From Lingula anatina (taxonomy: Eukaryota > Brachiopoda > Lingulata > Lingulida > Lingulidae), in assembly GCF_001039355.2 (NCBI RefSeq), contig NW_019774847.1, forward strand, positions 188,854-252,853: a stretch of 64,000 bases of DNA, in the 5' to 3' direction. This document shows positions 15,701 through 28,263 of this stretch, one piece after another (position 1 is the first letter of the stretch; each line of letters opens with the position of its first letter). The notes beneath the pieces are model-generated. The model was not told where the DNA came from and searched no databases. It saw only the letters and a list, made by a program, of their open reading frames with translations. The position numbers were made by a program, and so were the translations under genes.

Positions 15701-18700
15701 TATTTCATCTTAATGTTCATTTACCTCCAACACAGCTAATCTAATAAAACTTGTTATTTCTGTCTTAATAGATTGAAATCAATGATAAGATGCCGCTGCG
15801 TCTTACTCAGTGTAATATTCACTGGGGGTCGCCCCACACAAAAACACTGTCATTAATGATTATCTTGACATCCTAACTGGATGGAAACAATTAAACAGAC
15901 ATGCATTTGTGTTATTTATGGGTGTCATCAGCAAAACTAAAGATAAATCATAATGTGTAACTGCGTGAGCAATCTGGTGCCATATTTGGGAGAAAAGATG
16001 TCCAGATCTACCTCTCAACTTTATGCACTGCACTTTCTCTCTCAAAACATCAAAACCTCAACTCAAGAGTTATATCAAATAACCAGGGCCCCAAATAACT
16101 GGGCCAAATGAAAGAATCCAGTCCCACTTCATGGAGGTCTGCCTAGTTAACAAGTGACCCTGCTCTCCTTTTTTCTTCTGTAAAGCTATACTGTGTAAGT
16201 CTCTTTACCCATTTCCAAACCAAAATGAAAAGACACATTTCCATACAGCACCTGCTACAATGCACTCTTTCAGATCACATTTCAACAATTATTCTTCCTG
16301 ATTCAAGGTTACATACATGGTTAATCTAAGTCAAACCGGGCTTGCGCACAAAATAAATATTATCACAATACAAACGAAGACCAGCTAAGCATGTGATTTT
16401 GATCGCAAAACATTGCATAATTTCATCAACTGGAGAGGGAACACAAATGCTTCCCATTGAAGACACTTATAATTTAAGAGGGAACCGTGGTTGTTTTGAG
16501 CTTTCCAAAAAAGTTCATATATTTAACTCATTTCTACATAGCAATAGGGCTGATAGCTTAGCCAAACAGCCCAGCCAAACACTAGTATCTAATTTCATCT
16601 GGATTTCACTTGCATGATGCATTGTTTTATTTGTGATCACCACAGTTGCTGTTATTTTGCTTTTCATATGTATGACCCACTCTAATCAACAGCAAATCGA
16701 ACAGTTGAATTCTGCCTCAGATACACAATTCAAAAGCACAAAACATCATAAAAACTACCAATTACTTCAACAAATTACACTTCATTTGCTTGTTCTCTCT
16801 CTGCCCATTGCTTCTTTATTGATTTCTGTGGGTTTGAAGAGCCCGGAAAACCATCATCACTGTACTGTGTGCATGAGCAAACATACATCAATGATGCAGA
16901 TTCTCCATGGTTCACTTCAGCATCACATTTATTTACACTCTTTCTGGTTTAATTAAATGATTATTCATGAAATTATGTAAGAACTTCTGTTTTATAAAAT
17001 AAAATTATTCTCCTGCATGGATATCAGAGAGGTGGGGAGGGGGGGGGGGGGGGTGACAGAGGACATTGAGGTGGAAAAATTGAGATAACTCAGATAATTA
17101 TGTCCTGGTGAAAAGAAAACCTATCCTTTTAACTGCAATATCATTTGAAAGAAATCCAATTTAACTGGAAATCTAGTGTTGTTTACAAACCTCTCTATAT
17201 TATGATATCAGCATGACTAGGCCAATATAAGAACTTGAATAATCTATGAAAATCTATTGGTAGCTCTGAATAATTCAACTATCTTTATTGGATGATTATT
17301 GAAGTAAATAGGATATCAAAAGGTATATATTTCACAAAGTTGTATTTCAAATTAACCAGTATCAAGACGGACATTCCAATACAATCTATAATATCTTCCT
17401 GTAATTCTAATATCAATTCCAGAAACTGAATACCCCCCCCCCCATACTCTCCTATTTCTTATGGTTAAACAAATGCTTTCCTGGTGAAACACAGAAAAGA
17501 ATACTCTCTTATAAAGGAATGGATGTGCATTTGCCTTCCTTTCTGCCAAAGCTTTGTTTGAACTGTGGTTTAGATACTGGTGTTTATTTTGGGTAGTTTA
17601 AGGAGCAAGTTTGGCGCCAAGTATGTTACCCATTGTAATACAAGAAAAGCCAGAAAGTTAATATTTTTGGTACCACCTAAAGCAGTAATACAAGTAAGAG
17701 ACATCACTTGCTAGAGGATTTTTGCAATGTAGGAAAGGTCTGCTGTATGGATTAAGGACGTACATGTTCTTTATGTTAATAGACGCCATTAAATCCACCA
17801 TTAACTCCCAGATCCCTCAACATCAAAGTGTAAAAACTGTTTGAAGTTATACTGCATTGAAAATGAAACATGGTCAGAATAAAAAAAACAAAACCCATGT
17901 GCTACCATCCATTATCAGTGTAATTGCAAACTTTAATATCCTTTTCATGTATCTGAATCAGATTCCCTCCACGTAAAAACTTTCACATCCCCATTCTATA
18001 TCACAGACTAAGGAAATGCAAACATTTGCACAGTTGATCTTAACCCAAAAAATTCCTTTGGAATTGAAATAGTAGTCTGTTCAAACAGTTAGTGACCCCA
18101 AGCTCGTACAATGCCATTCTGACCGATTTGGCAGAGAAAAATATTAGGACATACACACATTAGCTTTGTTAAAGGCAACTGTAGCATCCTATACATTTCT
18201 TTCAGCATTGAACACAAAGAATACTATGCAATTTGGTTAATTTTTGAACAGATTTTGACAAAAACTTACACATTTTATTTTTCCCCATCTCATTTACCAA
18301 AAGAACTCTTAACTGCCACAATATTCAACATTTACATAGCCACAAATGCCAATTTTCAAAACAAGCAGACTGATCATGGCACTTTGTACTAGATCTCTCA
18401 GAATACCTATGCCAAACCCATGACTACAGGTATGAGAGGAACCTGCAGAGTGTGTATAAATGCCTTGACATTTCATTAATGCCAAAAAGATCATGTAGTG
18501 AGCAGCTCTAATGAGCCTTAAACCCAGAATCTCTACAAGCCAACTTGAATTACTTCCAAAAAATTCTTGATTGACTGCATCTGTCCCAGTTACTCCCCCA
18601 ACTCTGAAAATCCCAATTCTCTGTCGAAAGCAAAACAGAACTCAGGGGCTCTTTTTAACACTCAAACAACCGACAATCTCAAAACAAAGAGCTGGATCTT

Positions 18701-21700
18701 GGCCAGTGTATACTTCAGTGTGTTTTTTATAGGAAATTACCACCAGGGGCTGACAGTGGAGAAAATTCTTTCACAATGCATTTCAAACTTATTAACCATG
18801 TGTCTTGTTCTCCTGATAACAAGGACATGGGGAGCTGAAATATGTCATAGGAAAAAAAATGAGAAAAGGAAATACAGCACAGTTGAACTATAAGCCACTG
18901 GATGCACTGAATACCTTCTACTCTAGCAGACACTAGCAATTGTGCAATATTAATGTCAGGTCTTCTTGCTGATCAAATTTCTCCCACAACATTGTTCCCT
19001 AGCAGTGGGTTTTGTTAAGAGCTGTGTTATCCCTGAGTCCTTTATCTGCCTTAGCATTTGGTTGCAGGCAACATGTGAGGTGATTGGGGCTCCACTCCCA
19101 GAGGTACTATCTGTCTAGCCTGGTGTGTCAGTGATTTCATTTGGCTTTCAATAAGAATCACTTCTTACACATCTGTCTAGAATCTCTGACTCACTGCAAA
19201 CACAGACTAGCAATCTGAGCTGTTTTCCTGATTATTCAGCCTGTATATATACTGACTTTCCATTTAACCCAATTTGCTGCCAAAAATCAAAAGGTTTCAA
19301 GTGAATGTTATATCATATGATACTGTCTCCTACAGCACTACTTCCCATGGACTCATTCCAAAAGAAAAGCTGAACAAACTGACATTGGACAACATTCATT
19401 ACTGTTTTAATGTGAGACATAAAATGTATAATAAGTCTCCAACATAAACAATAATTCATTATGAGCATATACATGCATTTCTTAGGAGTTTGGCAAAGAG
19501 GACATCCATCAGATAATTGATAGATCAAACCCAGGGTCTTTATCAATGATTTCCCAGCCTGGTTATCCACATTAATCCTTTAATCAACTGGGTCAAACAA
19601 CAAGCACAACCCACAACTTTAAGCAAACAAGCAGTATTGGTATGTTGAAGTATATCTCTAGCCAATACTTTCTACGCCTGCATAAAGCAGTCATTACAGC
19701 AACTAACATCATCAAGTCACTGCTGGAGCCTGGTTTTCAGCTCCATAACCTCTGATAAATACTGCAGCAGCAGCAGTTTATTTCCTCAAACTTGGAGTTC
19801 CATAAATGGCCGTGGTCAGTTAGCCAGCTGCACCTAATTACTATCATCAGCTTAGTCTCATTTCAAAGCTTTCATGTAGATATAGATCGTGTGCCTTATG
19901 AAACTTCTAAGTTGGGCTTATAATGCTCTGCTTGTGTTCTAATTGACTTGTAAACATCCTTTTCAATATTCAGTCCTGGGTTCTACTAAGAACAATGACT
20001 TTGCTGTCAGGTGGTATAACAACACTGTACACAGGTAAACTCAACGGGTGGTACACAAATCATAATCACATAGTCCTCGTAATGTCTTCTCAACTTGAGT
20101 AAGAGTCATCCTGATATATGCAGTTCTACTAAATTCATGCTGTATGTCTTATTACAAGACATTTTTATCATACAAGGCTCCATTGTTTTGTTTTTTTATA
20201 TATATCTATAAGTTTGATAAACACACAACAAAAGATACATTCATGCATGTGAAAATATTCCATACAAAGCATTAGGAACCTGAAAGATGGATGAACACAA
20301 ATATTTTGAAAATACATATGATATTCATAGGTCCACAAGAAAAATTTTCTTTTCTAAGCTTAAGCAAATATCACCATAGAGTAAATGTTAACACTCATAT
20401 ATTATGGATCTGAACTGATTATAATGTCATCTGTGTTTTGATTCAAGTGCACACAACCTCTAACCAATATCACACACATCTCTCTCTCTGTGATTACCAG
20501 GACCTCTCTTGAACCCTAACTGACATTCAGATGCCCAGAAATCCCAACTTAATGACCATAACCCTAATGTTCATGGGAAAGCCTTGCCCAACCCATTAAA
20601 TATACTACCCGCATGTTAGCACAATAAAGAATAATTTATTGCTGCTGCACTGACTAAAGACTTCCTAACATGCATAATAGCACATAGCTGCATGTTCACA
20701 GAAATAGTAATCTATTATAAAGTTACTACATGAAATCTCGCTATCATAATAGTTTAACCTGCTTTGTTGTGCAATATGTTCTACTGCCGAGGGATATCAT
20801 GGGATAATACTTTACTAGTAACTGACATCAAAGAAACTCCATATCAAGAAAACCCCCAAACAGAGAATGAATACATAATATTTATTACATGCTCAGCAAG
20901 TTGCTATGTGGATAAAATGCTTGCCCACTATGAGGTATATTATGCAAACAGAAGACACCTTTTTTGTTTACGTAAAGTTAAGTATATTTTTCAATCCTGA
21001 TATATAGGCAGAAACATTATACGGCATTGTGTTCACTTTGCCATGGAATAAAAGGGAACATATTTCCAATTGAATGTTTATCAATACAGGGGCTTGGAAC
21101 TACTTTACAAAAAAGTATTGGATTACAGTTCTAAACATGCATTACACCTGAAACGTGTGTTTAATTCTTATGGAAAAACAAAACATTAATTCAACTTCAC
21201 AGGAACCAGGGCAGTTAATTCAATAATCTGCAATAAGCAAATCATTGGCACATATTGGTAAATCATGACATGTCAGTGTAAGGGCACTAAGGGGGATACA
21301 AACTCAATCCATCTACTGGCTTTAACTTGTTTACAGTGGTGGTGCTACAGTGAGGTGTGAGAAAGGTGGTCAGTTTAATGGTCAAGGGTGGTCCTCTGGC
21401 AATCAATCAATTAATAAGTCAACCAACCACAAAATGACTGTGATGACTGTGGTGTTAATCCTTTAACTGCGTGTTACAGCATGACTTAAACAGGTTATGA
21501 TACAAATAACATTCATCCCATGCCCGGTTAGGAATGAGAACCCTACGCCCGAGGTATAACCCCTCGTAATTTGTGGCCCCCAAGGCTTGTCTGCTTGTGG
21601 TCTCCTACACTGATGTTATTATACCACGTACCTAGTGACTCTACCAGCTTGAGCATCACACCGCCAATATGCAGGTCTCCCTTGACTCGAAGTGTTCTCT

Positions 21701-21770
21701 CTACCTGCATGTCTGTAACCAGGATCTGCAGCTCCCACGAGCCATCGATAAGTCCACCGTCGGTCATCAT
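334..21770 (-). CDS. FERMT: Kindlin (FERMT/UNC-112 family), 5' part only
   Basis: Kindlins bind beta-integrin tails with talin and activate integrins at adhesion sites. Coding exons 5' to 3': 21770-21632, 6570-6337, 3168-2957, 566-334; phases 1, 1, 0, 2 all agree with GT/AG borders. Exon 1 starts [15 protein letters not shown] and holds the F0 signature [14 protein letters not shown]; exon 2 continues F0/F1 with DWSDHALWW and [16 protein letters not shown]; exon 3 begins [10 protein letters not shown]. Exons 3-4 encode the Ser/Pro/Gly-rich F1 insertion loop and end at DKAKMNA, just before the conserved LDSS region. About 272 of the family's usual ~690 residues are here; F2, PH and F3 lie to the left of position 1. 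The ATG at 21770 was chosen because it has A at -3 and is the first ATG in the frame; the next codon is also ATG. Family identity is firm; which kindlin paralogue cannot be said (invertebrates usually have one). Confidence 0.95.
3660..3750. repeat. (CA)n microsatellite, ~90 bp
   Basis: Nearly pure CA dinucleotide tract in the kindlin intron between the second and third coding exons, preceded by a short TC run. Confidence 0.95.
12259..12310. repeat. (CA)n microsatellite with CG interruptions
   Basis: Alternating purine-pyrimidine tract, CA repeats broken by CG steps, a Z-DNA-prone composition. Lies in the kindlin first intron. Confidence 0.95.
13940..14395 (+). other. Unrecognised 151-codon ORF inside kindlin intron
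   Basis: Longest uninterrupted ORF in the kindlin intron, antisense to the gene. The translation is polar with many Ser, Arg and Lys and several Cys; I see no signal peptide, membrane segment or known motif, and no splice partner. It follows a T-rich/G-run low-complexity tract. At the local AT content an ORF this long is unusual but not impossible by chance. It may be a decayed transposon fragment or noise. Confidence 0.15.
17037..17053. repeat. Poly-G tract
   Basis: A long G run preceded by GGTGGGGAGG, in the kindlin first intron. It could form a G-quadruplex on the plus strand (non-template strand relative to an antisense transcript, template strand for kindlin). Run length is likely unreliable in the assembly. 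Confidence 0.8.
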
Positions 21771-22094
21771 TTTGGAAGGTTTTTGTAGCAACTTGATAAC
21801 TCTATCCTGTTATGTACTAGTAATGGTGTACTAGTCGAGTTCCGACGCGTTAATCCTAAAATATATAGTTCTTCTGTGAAATCAGATTCACTTAAAATCA
21901 AATATGTGTGTTAAGTACTATAAAGAGAAAGTCCAGCCTATGAAGACCAGTATCTCTACATGATAAACAACGATAGATCCGGAGTGCACCTCCAGTGCCG
22001 AAGATTTGTCGTGTTCGTGGGATATTACTGGCCTAAAAGTTGACTTTCCCACTTCCGGATGTAAACTGCTTCCACTCTTAGATATATTATTAGA

Positions 22095-22106
22095 AAGATG
22101 GCCGCC
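22095..22106 (+). promoter_or_regulatory. YY1-like motif upstream of kindlin
   Basis: AAGATGGCCGCC differs by one base from the AANATGGCGGC core bound by YY1. It lies 325 bp upstream of the kindlin ATG in a locally GC-richer patch, a typical place for a TATA-less start site. Confidence 0.3.
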
Positions 22107-22503
22107 GTGATGCACCTACGAATCACCAAGTAGAAATCTTCCTGAAATTAAGCTCAAATTCCACCTCAAATCCAGAAACCATCAAGTCCAATGTGATCGT
22201 AAAGATGCCTATGACCCTATTTGGGCATCAGCATGCAAATAGTTGCGGGCATTTTGTGATTGAAACAAAGGCGTCGATTGGTTCATAGTAGTGTTGACCT
22301 TTTCTTGACCCAATTTACAGATATAAGGTACTTCGAACTGATCAAACGCTTTAAGAGATTATTAAAAGGGTAAATGATTTTAGCACACGATTTAATGGAT
22401 GCATTCCTACCATTTGTAAATGTTATGATAAAAAACAGCGCACATAATCTCAGCCTCTACCTATTTCTAAGCCAATCAAATTGAGGTTGTCAGTTTTGAC
22501 ATG

Positions 22504-22511
22504 TGACGTCA
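22504..22511. promoter_or_regulatory. Full CRE palindrome (TGACGTCA)
   Basis: Perfect 8-bp CREB/ATF palindrome in the context ATGTGACGTCACTT, 734 bp upstream of the kindlin ATG. An 8-mer occurs by chance about once per 65 kb of random sequence, less often in AT-rich DNA with depleted CpG, so it is notable but not proof of function. Confidence 0.4.
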
Positions 22512-22655
22512 CTTATTCCATTCATGGGAGTGTACTTCCACCACAACTGTCCGCTCTAGAAGGAATTTGATCCACTTTTAAGATCGAGCCTAATGTCAAC
22601 ACGATAACATAAAACAAAGCATTGAAGGGAAAAAATGACTTGAAACTTAAATGCG

Positions 22656-22661
22656 TTTATT
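22656..22661 (-). terminator. Candidate poly(A) signal for TTC8
   Basis: AATAAA on the minus strand, about 665 nt downstream of the TTC8 stop. No cleavage-site evidence; alternatives may exist closer to the stop. Confidence 0.25.
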
Positions 22662-23326
22662 ATTGAAATAACGGTTTTCAGTACTTTTTATGTTTACTCT
22701 GACCAGCACAAAGTGTTTTGAAATAGAGACATTATAGTACTACATGTACTACATTGTAGTACGTTCCTCAATGCTTTGACGCGGAGTTTCCTGTATGTGT
22801 ATTTTCAAAATCATCATAAACTTGTAGAAAAATCTATTTTATAGGCATTTGCACAATAGTAGAGCAAAAACATACTTCAATTACTTCATTACAAATAGAT
22901 ATTCAGTAAAAGAATGTTTCACAAAAATATCTTTAAACACTTTCTAATGTTAATCATTAATTCACAAAGCAGATTTTAATTGTAAATCATAAATTCATAA
23001 AGAATATTAAATATAAAGACTTGTCTTCAAATTGGTTTCACATCTGATTTTAGTTTGGGTTTTTGAAAAATTAAAAAAAATCTTTGAACATTTAAAGTAG
23101 GACCAACCCTTGGGGGCTGCATCAGAACTGAGTTAAAAATCACCAAATGCCTAAATTCTGAAGAAAAAGTTTGGTGTAATAATTCAACAGGCAAAAGTTA
23201 CAGCAAACTGCCTTCACATTCATCTTGTATCCATCTATGTATAGCATACAAACTCTAATAAATTAATAAATCCCATTGCTTTGGATAAATATACTGATAA
23301 GGAAAATCAAAGGGATAAACTCCATA

Positions 23327-23992
23327 CTAAAGTAAAGAGAAATGCTGTTTTAGTTGTTTCAGCAAATCCTTTGAATCTGCATGGTCTGGGAATGATGTCA
23401 GAGCTTTCTGGGCTTCACTGAAACTTGTTTGGAGATCACCAACCTGAAAAGGTAATTGAAAAAATAAATAAATAGAAAATACATACATACTATTATAATA
23501 AAGACTTTGTGAAACACGCCTCCTGAAAAGATGGTCACGTCTTATTTGTTGGGTTTACCATCTTTTTATAATAATGTCTTAACCTCACACACATTTGGAC
23601 TCAAATAAAATGGCATTTCCACTTAGACCAGTATGAAACAATCATACAAAATAGCAAAGTAGGAGTAAGAAGAAAATATGTAGATTTTATTAGTGCAAAA
23701 TTAAAATTATGAGAATCATGTCTACTTCTCATTTCAAGATTGAAAAAAAAAAACTTGAGTTAGCTTACCCTATCTGAAAGAACTGCATAGTTATAATGAG
23801 GTTCAAACATGTGTGGGGACAATACTGTAGATGCTTGGAAAAATGCTCTAGCCTAAAACAGAAAATGAGAAAACTTTCAATCTAGCATCAAGCAATGTTT
23901 TTTATTGTTGTTGTAACACACCATGAATTTTTTAAAAGAGGTAAAACTTATCATTCTTAACCCTTAAGAAAAAGAGTTATTTGACCTTATGA

Positions 23993-24045
<53 letters not shown>

Positions 24046-25109
24046 AGAACAGTTCACATATTCATTATACAATGTTACCTGCTCTAAATGTCCTTTTCTC
24101 AATTCCAGCACTCCTAAGTTGTTGTATGCCTCTGCATGGTCATTGTTGTTAGTTAATGCTAACCTAAAGCACTGGTATGCCAAATTGGAATCACCTATTC
24201 CCTACAAATCAAATATGAAAAATACTATTAAGAAAAACCTGACTCAATTCAACTTATTTTGTAAGCCACAACAGGACATATAGCAAACACTTAATTTTCC
24301 TAGAAATTTGGAAACTTTTTTGTTAATCCTACCGATTTCAGAGTACCTTGGACAGATACTGGCTAATTTCATTTCTAAAAAATTACGACTTCAAAACAGG
24401 TTTATAGATTGTAATAGTCTCCATGGTTTTGTAAAGGGTATATCTGGGCAATCAATGAGATTACTGATGAAATTTTTAGAAAAAATTTGCTACTGTACAT
24501 GAACTTCTAAGCAACACTGTTTGCCACTGTATCCTGAATCACGCAAATAATGTTTTTTGGATTATGGTCTTATAAAGAAAATGTCTTATTTTTATTAGTG
24601 AAACCTCCAAGACTAAAAAAAAAATGATTTTAAAAAAATTTAAGTTACCTAAACATATTGGTAGACTTTTTAAAAAATTCATATGAGCAAAGATATATTT
24701 TCTCTTCACTTACAAGAGCTATGTGTCCTATGTTATACCAAACATCTGAAGCATTTTCTTCAGTGGAAAGAGCAAGGGCACGCTCAAAACAGGTCAGAGT
24801 CATATCATACTGCTGAGCATAGAAGCAACACAATCCTAGGTTATTGTATAATTCTGCATTGTGGACCCCCATCTGCAGCAGACGTCTGAAATAATCCATA
24901 AATAATTCATAATACTGCATATACACACTAAGGTTATATCTCAGGTATGTGATGATTTTCAAAAGTTATCATCTAATGTACATTAAATGTTGAAAATTTA
25001 TTAGAAAAAAAGGAAAACATTTATAAATTTTATATGTGTAATTTCTTAAAATTAAGTGCTAATTGCAAGCAGAACATTAATCTTGTCTAATTTTGTTCTG
25101 CACTTTGCG

Positions 25110-25154
<45 letters not shown>

Positions 25155-28100
25155 ATTACAAAGGAAAATCTATTAAAAAAAAAGACTTGCCGTGTAATTT
25201 TATTAGCATGCATACCTGTAAAATTTCAGTGCAACTTCTGGTTGGTCAGTGTAGAAGTGATTTGTCCCTATGCAAGCTATTGCCTCCACATGCATGTTGT
25301 CATAGTGAAGGACATCTTTGTAATACTTCACAGTATTCTCCATATCATTTAAACCCTGTTGTAAAACAGAAGCATAAAGTGGTGATGTTTTTAAGTATTG
25401 TTAATTTATGACCTAATATTTCATTAATAAAAATTCATTTCAAACCCTATACTTCCATGCAAACACTTTCCCCCATAAAATTGTTTCAAAATACTCATGG
25501 GGAAAACAAACTTAATCACTTGACATTTATGGCCCAACCTTCTGCCTTTGTAATTTTATCCTTTTAATCATGCCTTTGATCTATCCTTAATCACACAAAT
25601 AATGTTTTTTGGACCTGCATTAGACAGGAAAATAAATGAGGCAAAGGACTCATATAACAAGTTATGCTCAGACCATAATATTCCAATACAGCACTTCAAA
25701 GAAAATTGCATTTGAATATCAGCCCAACAGCAATCATTATCAAAATCATAAAGCAAGGTCCAGTTTCAAAGAAAAATAAGATAATAAATAGTTTTAAAAT
25801 AATAGCTAGATAATAACATAAATAGAGAAAAATAAATGGATTAAAAATAATAATGATAATTTTCCTGATGCTAGTTAAATGTTACTCCAAACTATTTCCC
25901 ACACAATCACCTCATATATCCTTGCTATGCCAGTGAGGATGGCTGTTTCTCCAGGAAATTTTTCTAAACCTTGCTTAAATATCTCTACGGCAGTTAAAGG
26001 CTGATCTAGTCTAACATATACTTTAGCCAGATAGAGAAATGTGTCCACCATGTCCATCTGATTCATGGCCGATTTGAATTGTCTCTCTGCTTCTCGATAC
26101 AAGCCGAGTCTGGAAACAAACCATAGGTGTGATTTCCTTTCGATAAATTACGTACAAGTTTTTAATACTTACATATGTACGTACTTGTATGTATGTACTT
26201 ATTTTGTCTTTGACAACTAGATTTGAAATTATGCTGATCTTTTGCTGAATATATCATTTGTATGCCTCATCAAAAGAGACCAAAATTATTTGACAAAAGT
26301 TGTTTTAAACAGCTTTAATATTCATGCATCTTGCCCTTTTTTTAAATGAATTACATCATATCAAAATAACAACTACAAAACATACCTGTAGAAGCACTTT
26401 CCAAGCTGAACCTTCCACCACCAGTCCTTGAACTGGCAGGCTTCGGTAGCCAAAGCTCCAAGCTCTAAAGCCTAAAATACAACATATGTTTATATTAGTA
26501 GGGTCTGACATTAAATCAGGCTACACAATAAAAATACTAAGCTAATTTCATACCTGGTACTGGTATCAAAATAGAATTAGTACCTTGTATAGTCTATATC
26601 AGTCAATAAATCACCATCTTTAATATGGTATGGAACATCATGTTTTTACTTATAACTTATATATTATATACAAATGTTCTTAAATGAACAATTGCATATT
26701 ACACACTTACTTAACTTGACCAAATTAAAAAAAAAAAATGATCATTTTCTTTTGAGCTAATTAACCAAAGACAGACATTTTTTGTCCTCCTACTTTACTC
26801 AATTAAAATGCATTGATCATTATGACTTTTTAAAATACAAAAGTGTTAAAGTCAAGACATTCATAAATACTCACATTTCTCACATCATTTTCGTGATACA
26901 AAATGTACTCGAAAAGTGTCTTGGCAAGGTTAGGTCTCTGTGCATATTTGCTAAAGTTCAGCCTTGCAAGATTAATGAAAGGTCCGTCAGGTGTAGACAA
27001 CATTGAAGCCTGAAATAAACATATTAATTAACCCTTTTACTCATAAATGAGGGGATATATGCAAACTGAAGTCAAATGTAATTTATATTTTATATTTTAT
27101 AAAAATTACACAAAACTTGTTTGTCTAGGGGAAAGAGTAAGCCAAACCAGAAACTTAATAACAACAACTACAATATCAAAAACAAAACATTTTCGAAAGC
27201 CTACAACTGGGACTAGTCAACTTACTGTTCCTAGCCTGACATATCTTCCTGATGCACTGGTGACTGGCCTGGCAGTGTGGGCTGTCCTGGGAGTCTTGAT
27301 TGCTTGCTCCATTGTACCAGGTCTACCAGACTGTGTCCCTGGACGCACAAAACCACTGAGGGGACGCCCTGACTGGGACATTGGTCTGAATACAAAAGAA
27401 ATGGACATGTTTAATTTAAAACAGATTTGTGACAGTATAAATAGTAGGATTTTTATATTAACATTTGTAAGTATAAAATGTAAGAAGAGAACACAAAGAT
27501 TTGAGAACACAAATGAAGTTGACGAAATGAGGTTAACTGAAATTTTACTTGTGTCATAAATCTGCATGAATTAGAACACAGATCTTCTAGAGGGTAATTA
27601 AAATGGGAAACTACAGGAATTCCTATTGAGAAATACTTAAATACTATCAAGTAATGACTTAGTTTAAATTTTGATGATGCTGCAGGTGGCCTTTCATTCT
27701 GTTCATATTTCAAAGAATTTGAATCTTAAGGGCCAACAGCAAAATTTGGTTTACTTTTTTATTCTGTATTATGAAAGCCAGTTTTGGATTTAAGGTAAAT
27801 TTACAAATTGACTCCACTTTTTTCAGACTGACTCAACATATTTACTGTTATGCAAATATGTTGAGTCAGTCTGAAAAAAGTGGAGTCAGTTTGTAAATTT
27901 ACCTTTAATCCAAAACTGGCTTTTATAAAAACTGCAGAAGAAACATTGTTTTTAATTACCTAACACCTTGGCTAGGTCCACTCTGGCTTGTTCCAGGTTT
28001 CTTCAGTGAAGTGCCTGGCCTAGTAATTTGTGCTATAGCATTGTCATCCATCAACATTTCAGCAATACCTTCCTCATCCATCTCTACTTCATCTACATAC

Positions 28101-28185
28101 ACCTGCTCTGTAAGGGCTTTGGTCTTTAGGGACCAAGCAGCCTGAATGTTGAAGAGCAAACTTCTTAACACAGCAATTTGAAATG

Positions 28186-28263
<78 letters not shown>

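Larger units (their letters stand above)
6571..21631 (-). other. Kindlin first coding intron, ~15 kb
   Basis: Donor GTACGTGG at the 21631 end, acceptor TTCTTCTCCAG at the 6571 end. I see no conserved exon on either strand. Contents: CA microsatellites at 12259-12310 and 14544-14562, a GAT trinucleotide run near 12650, G-runs at 13908-13918 and 17039-17053, and one 151-codon ORF on the plus strand (see separate entry). Long first introns of this kind commonly carry enhancers; nothing here proves that. Confidence 0.8.
21771..23326 (-). promoter_or_regulatory. Intergenic region: kindlin 5' flank and TTC8 3' flank
   Basis: Between the kindlin ATG and the TTC8 stop codon, both on the minus strand. 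The kindlin 5' UTR is expected in the part nearest 21771; a possible acceptor (TATATTTTAG on the minus strand near 21855) hints at a spliced leader exon. Two motif candidates, listed separately, lie at 22095 and 22504. A small inverted repeat, GTACTACA/TGTAGTAC, occurs near 22738-22762. No protein-coding exon was seen. Confidence 0.5.

Noticed and set aside
21571-21834. Plus-strand 87-codon ORF over kindlin exon 1
   Set aside because: Antisense shadow; the minus-strand frame carries the kindlin F0 signature.
21918-22115. 65-codon minus-strand ORF upstream of kindlin
   Set aside because: Lies in the expected 5' UTR/promoter; no similarity recognised.
27047-27559. 170-codon plus-strand ORF with hydrophobic segment
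   Set aside because: It overlaps TTC8 exon 27385-27226 on the opposite strand; the hydrophobic stretch is the antisense of the conserved SGRPGTMEQA region.
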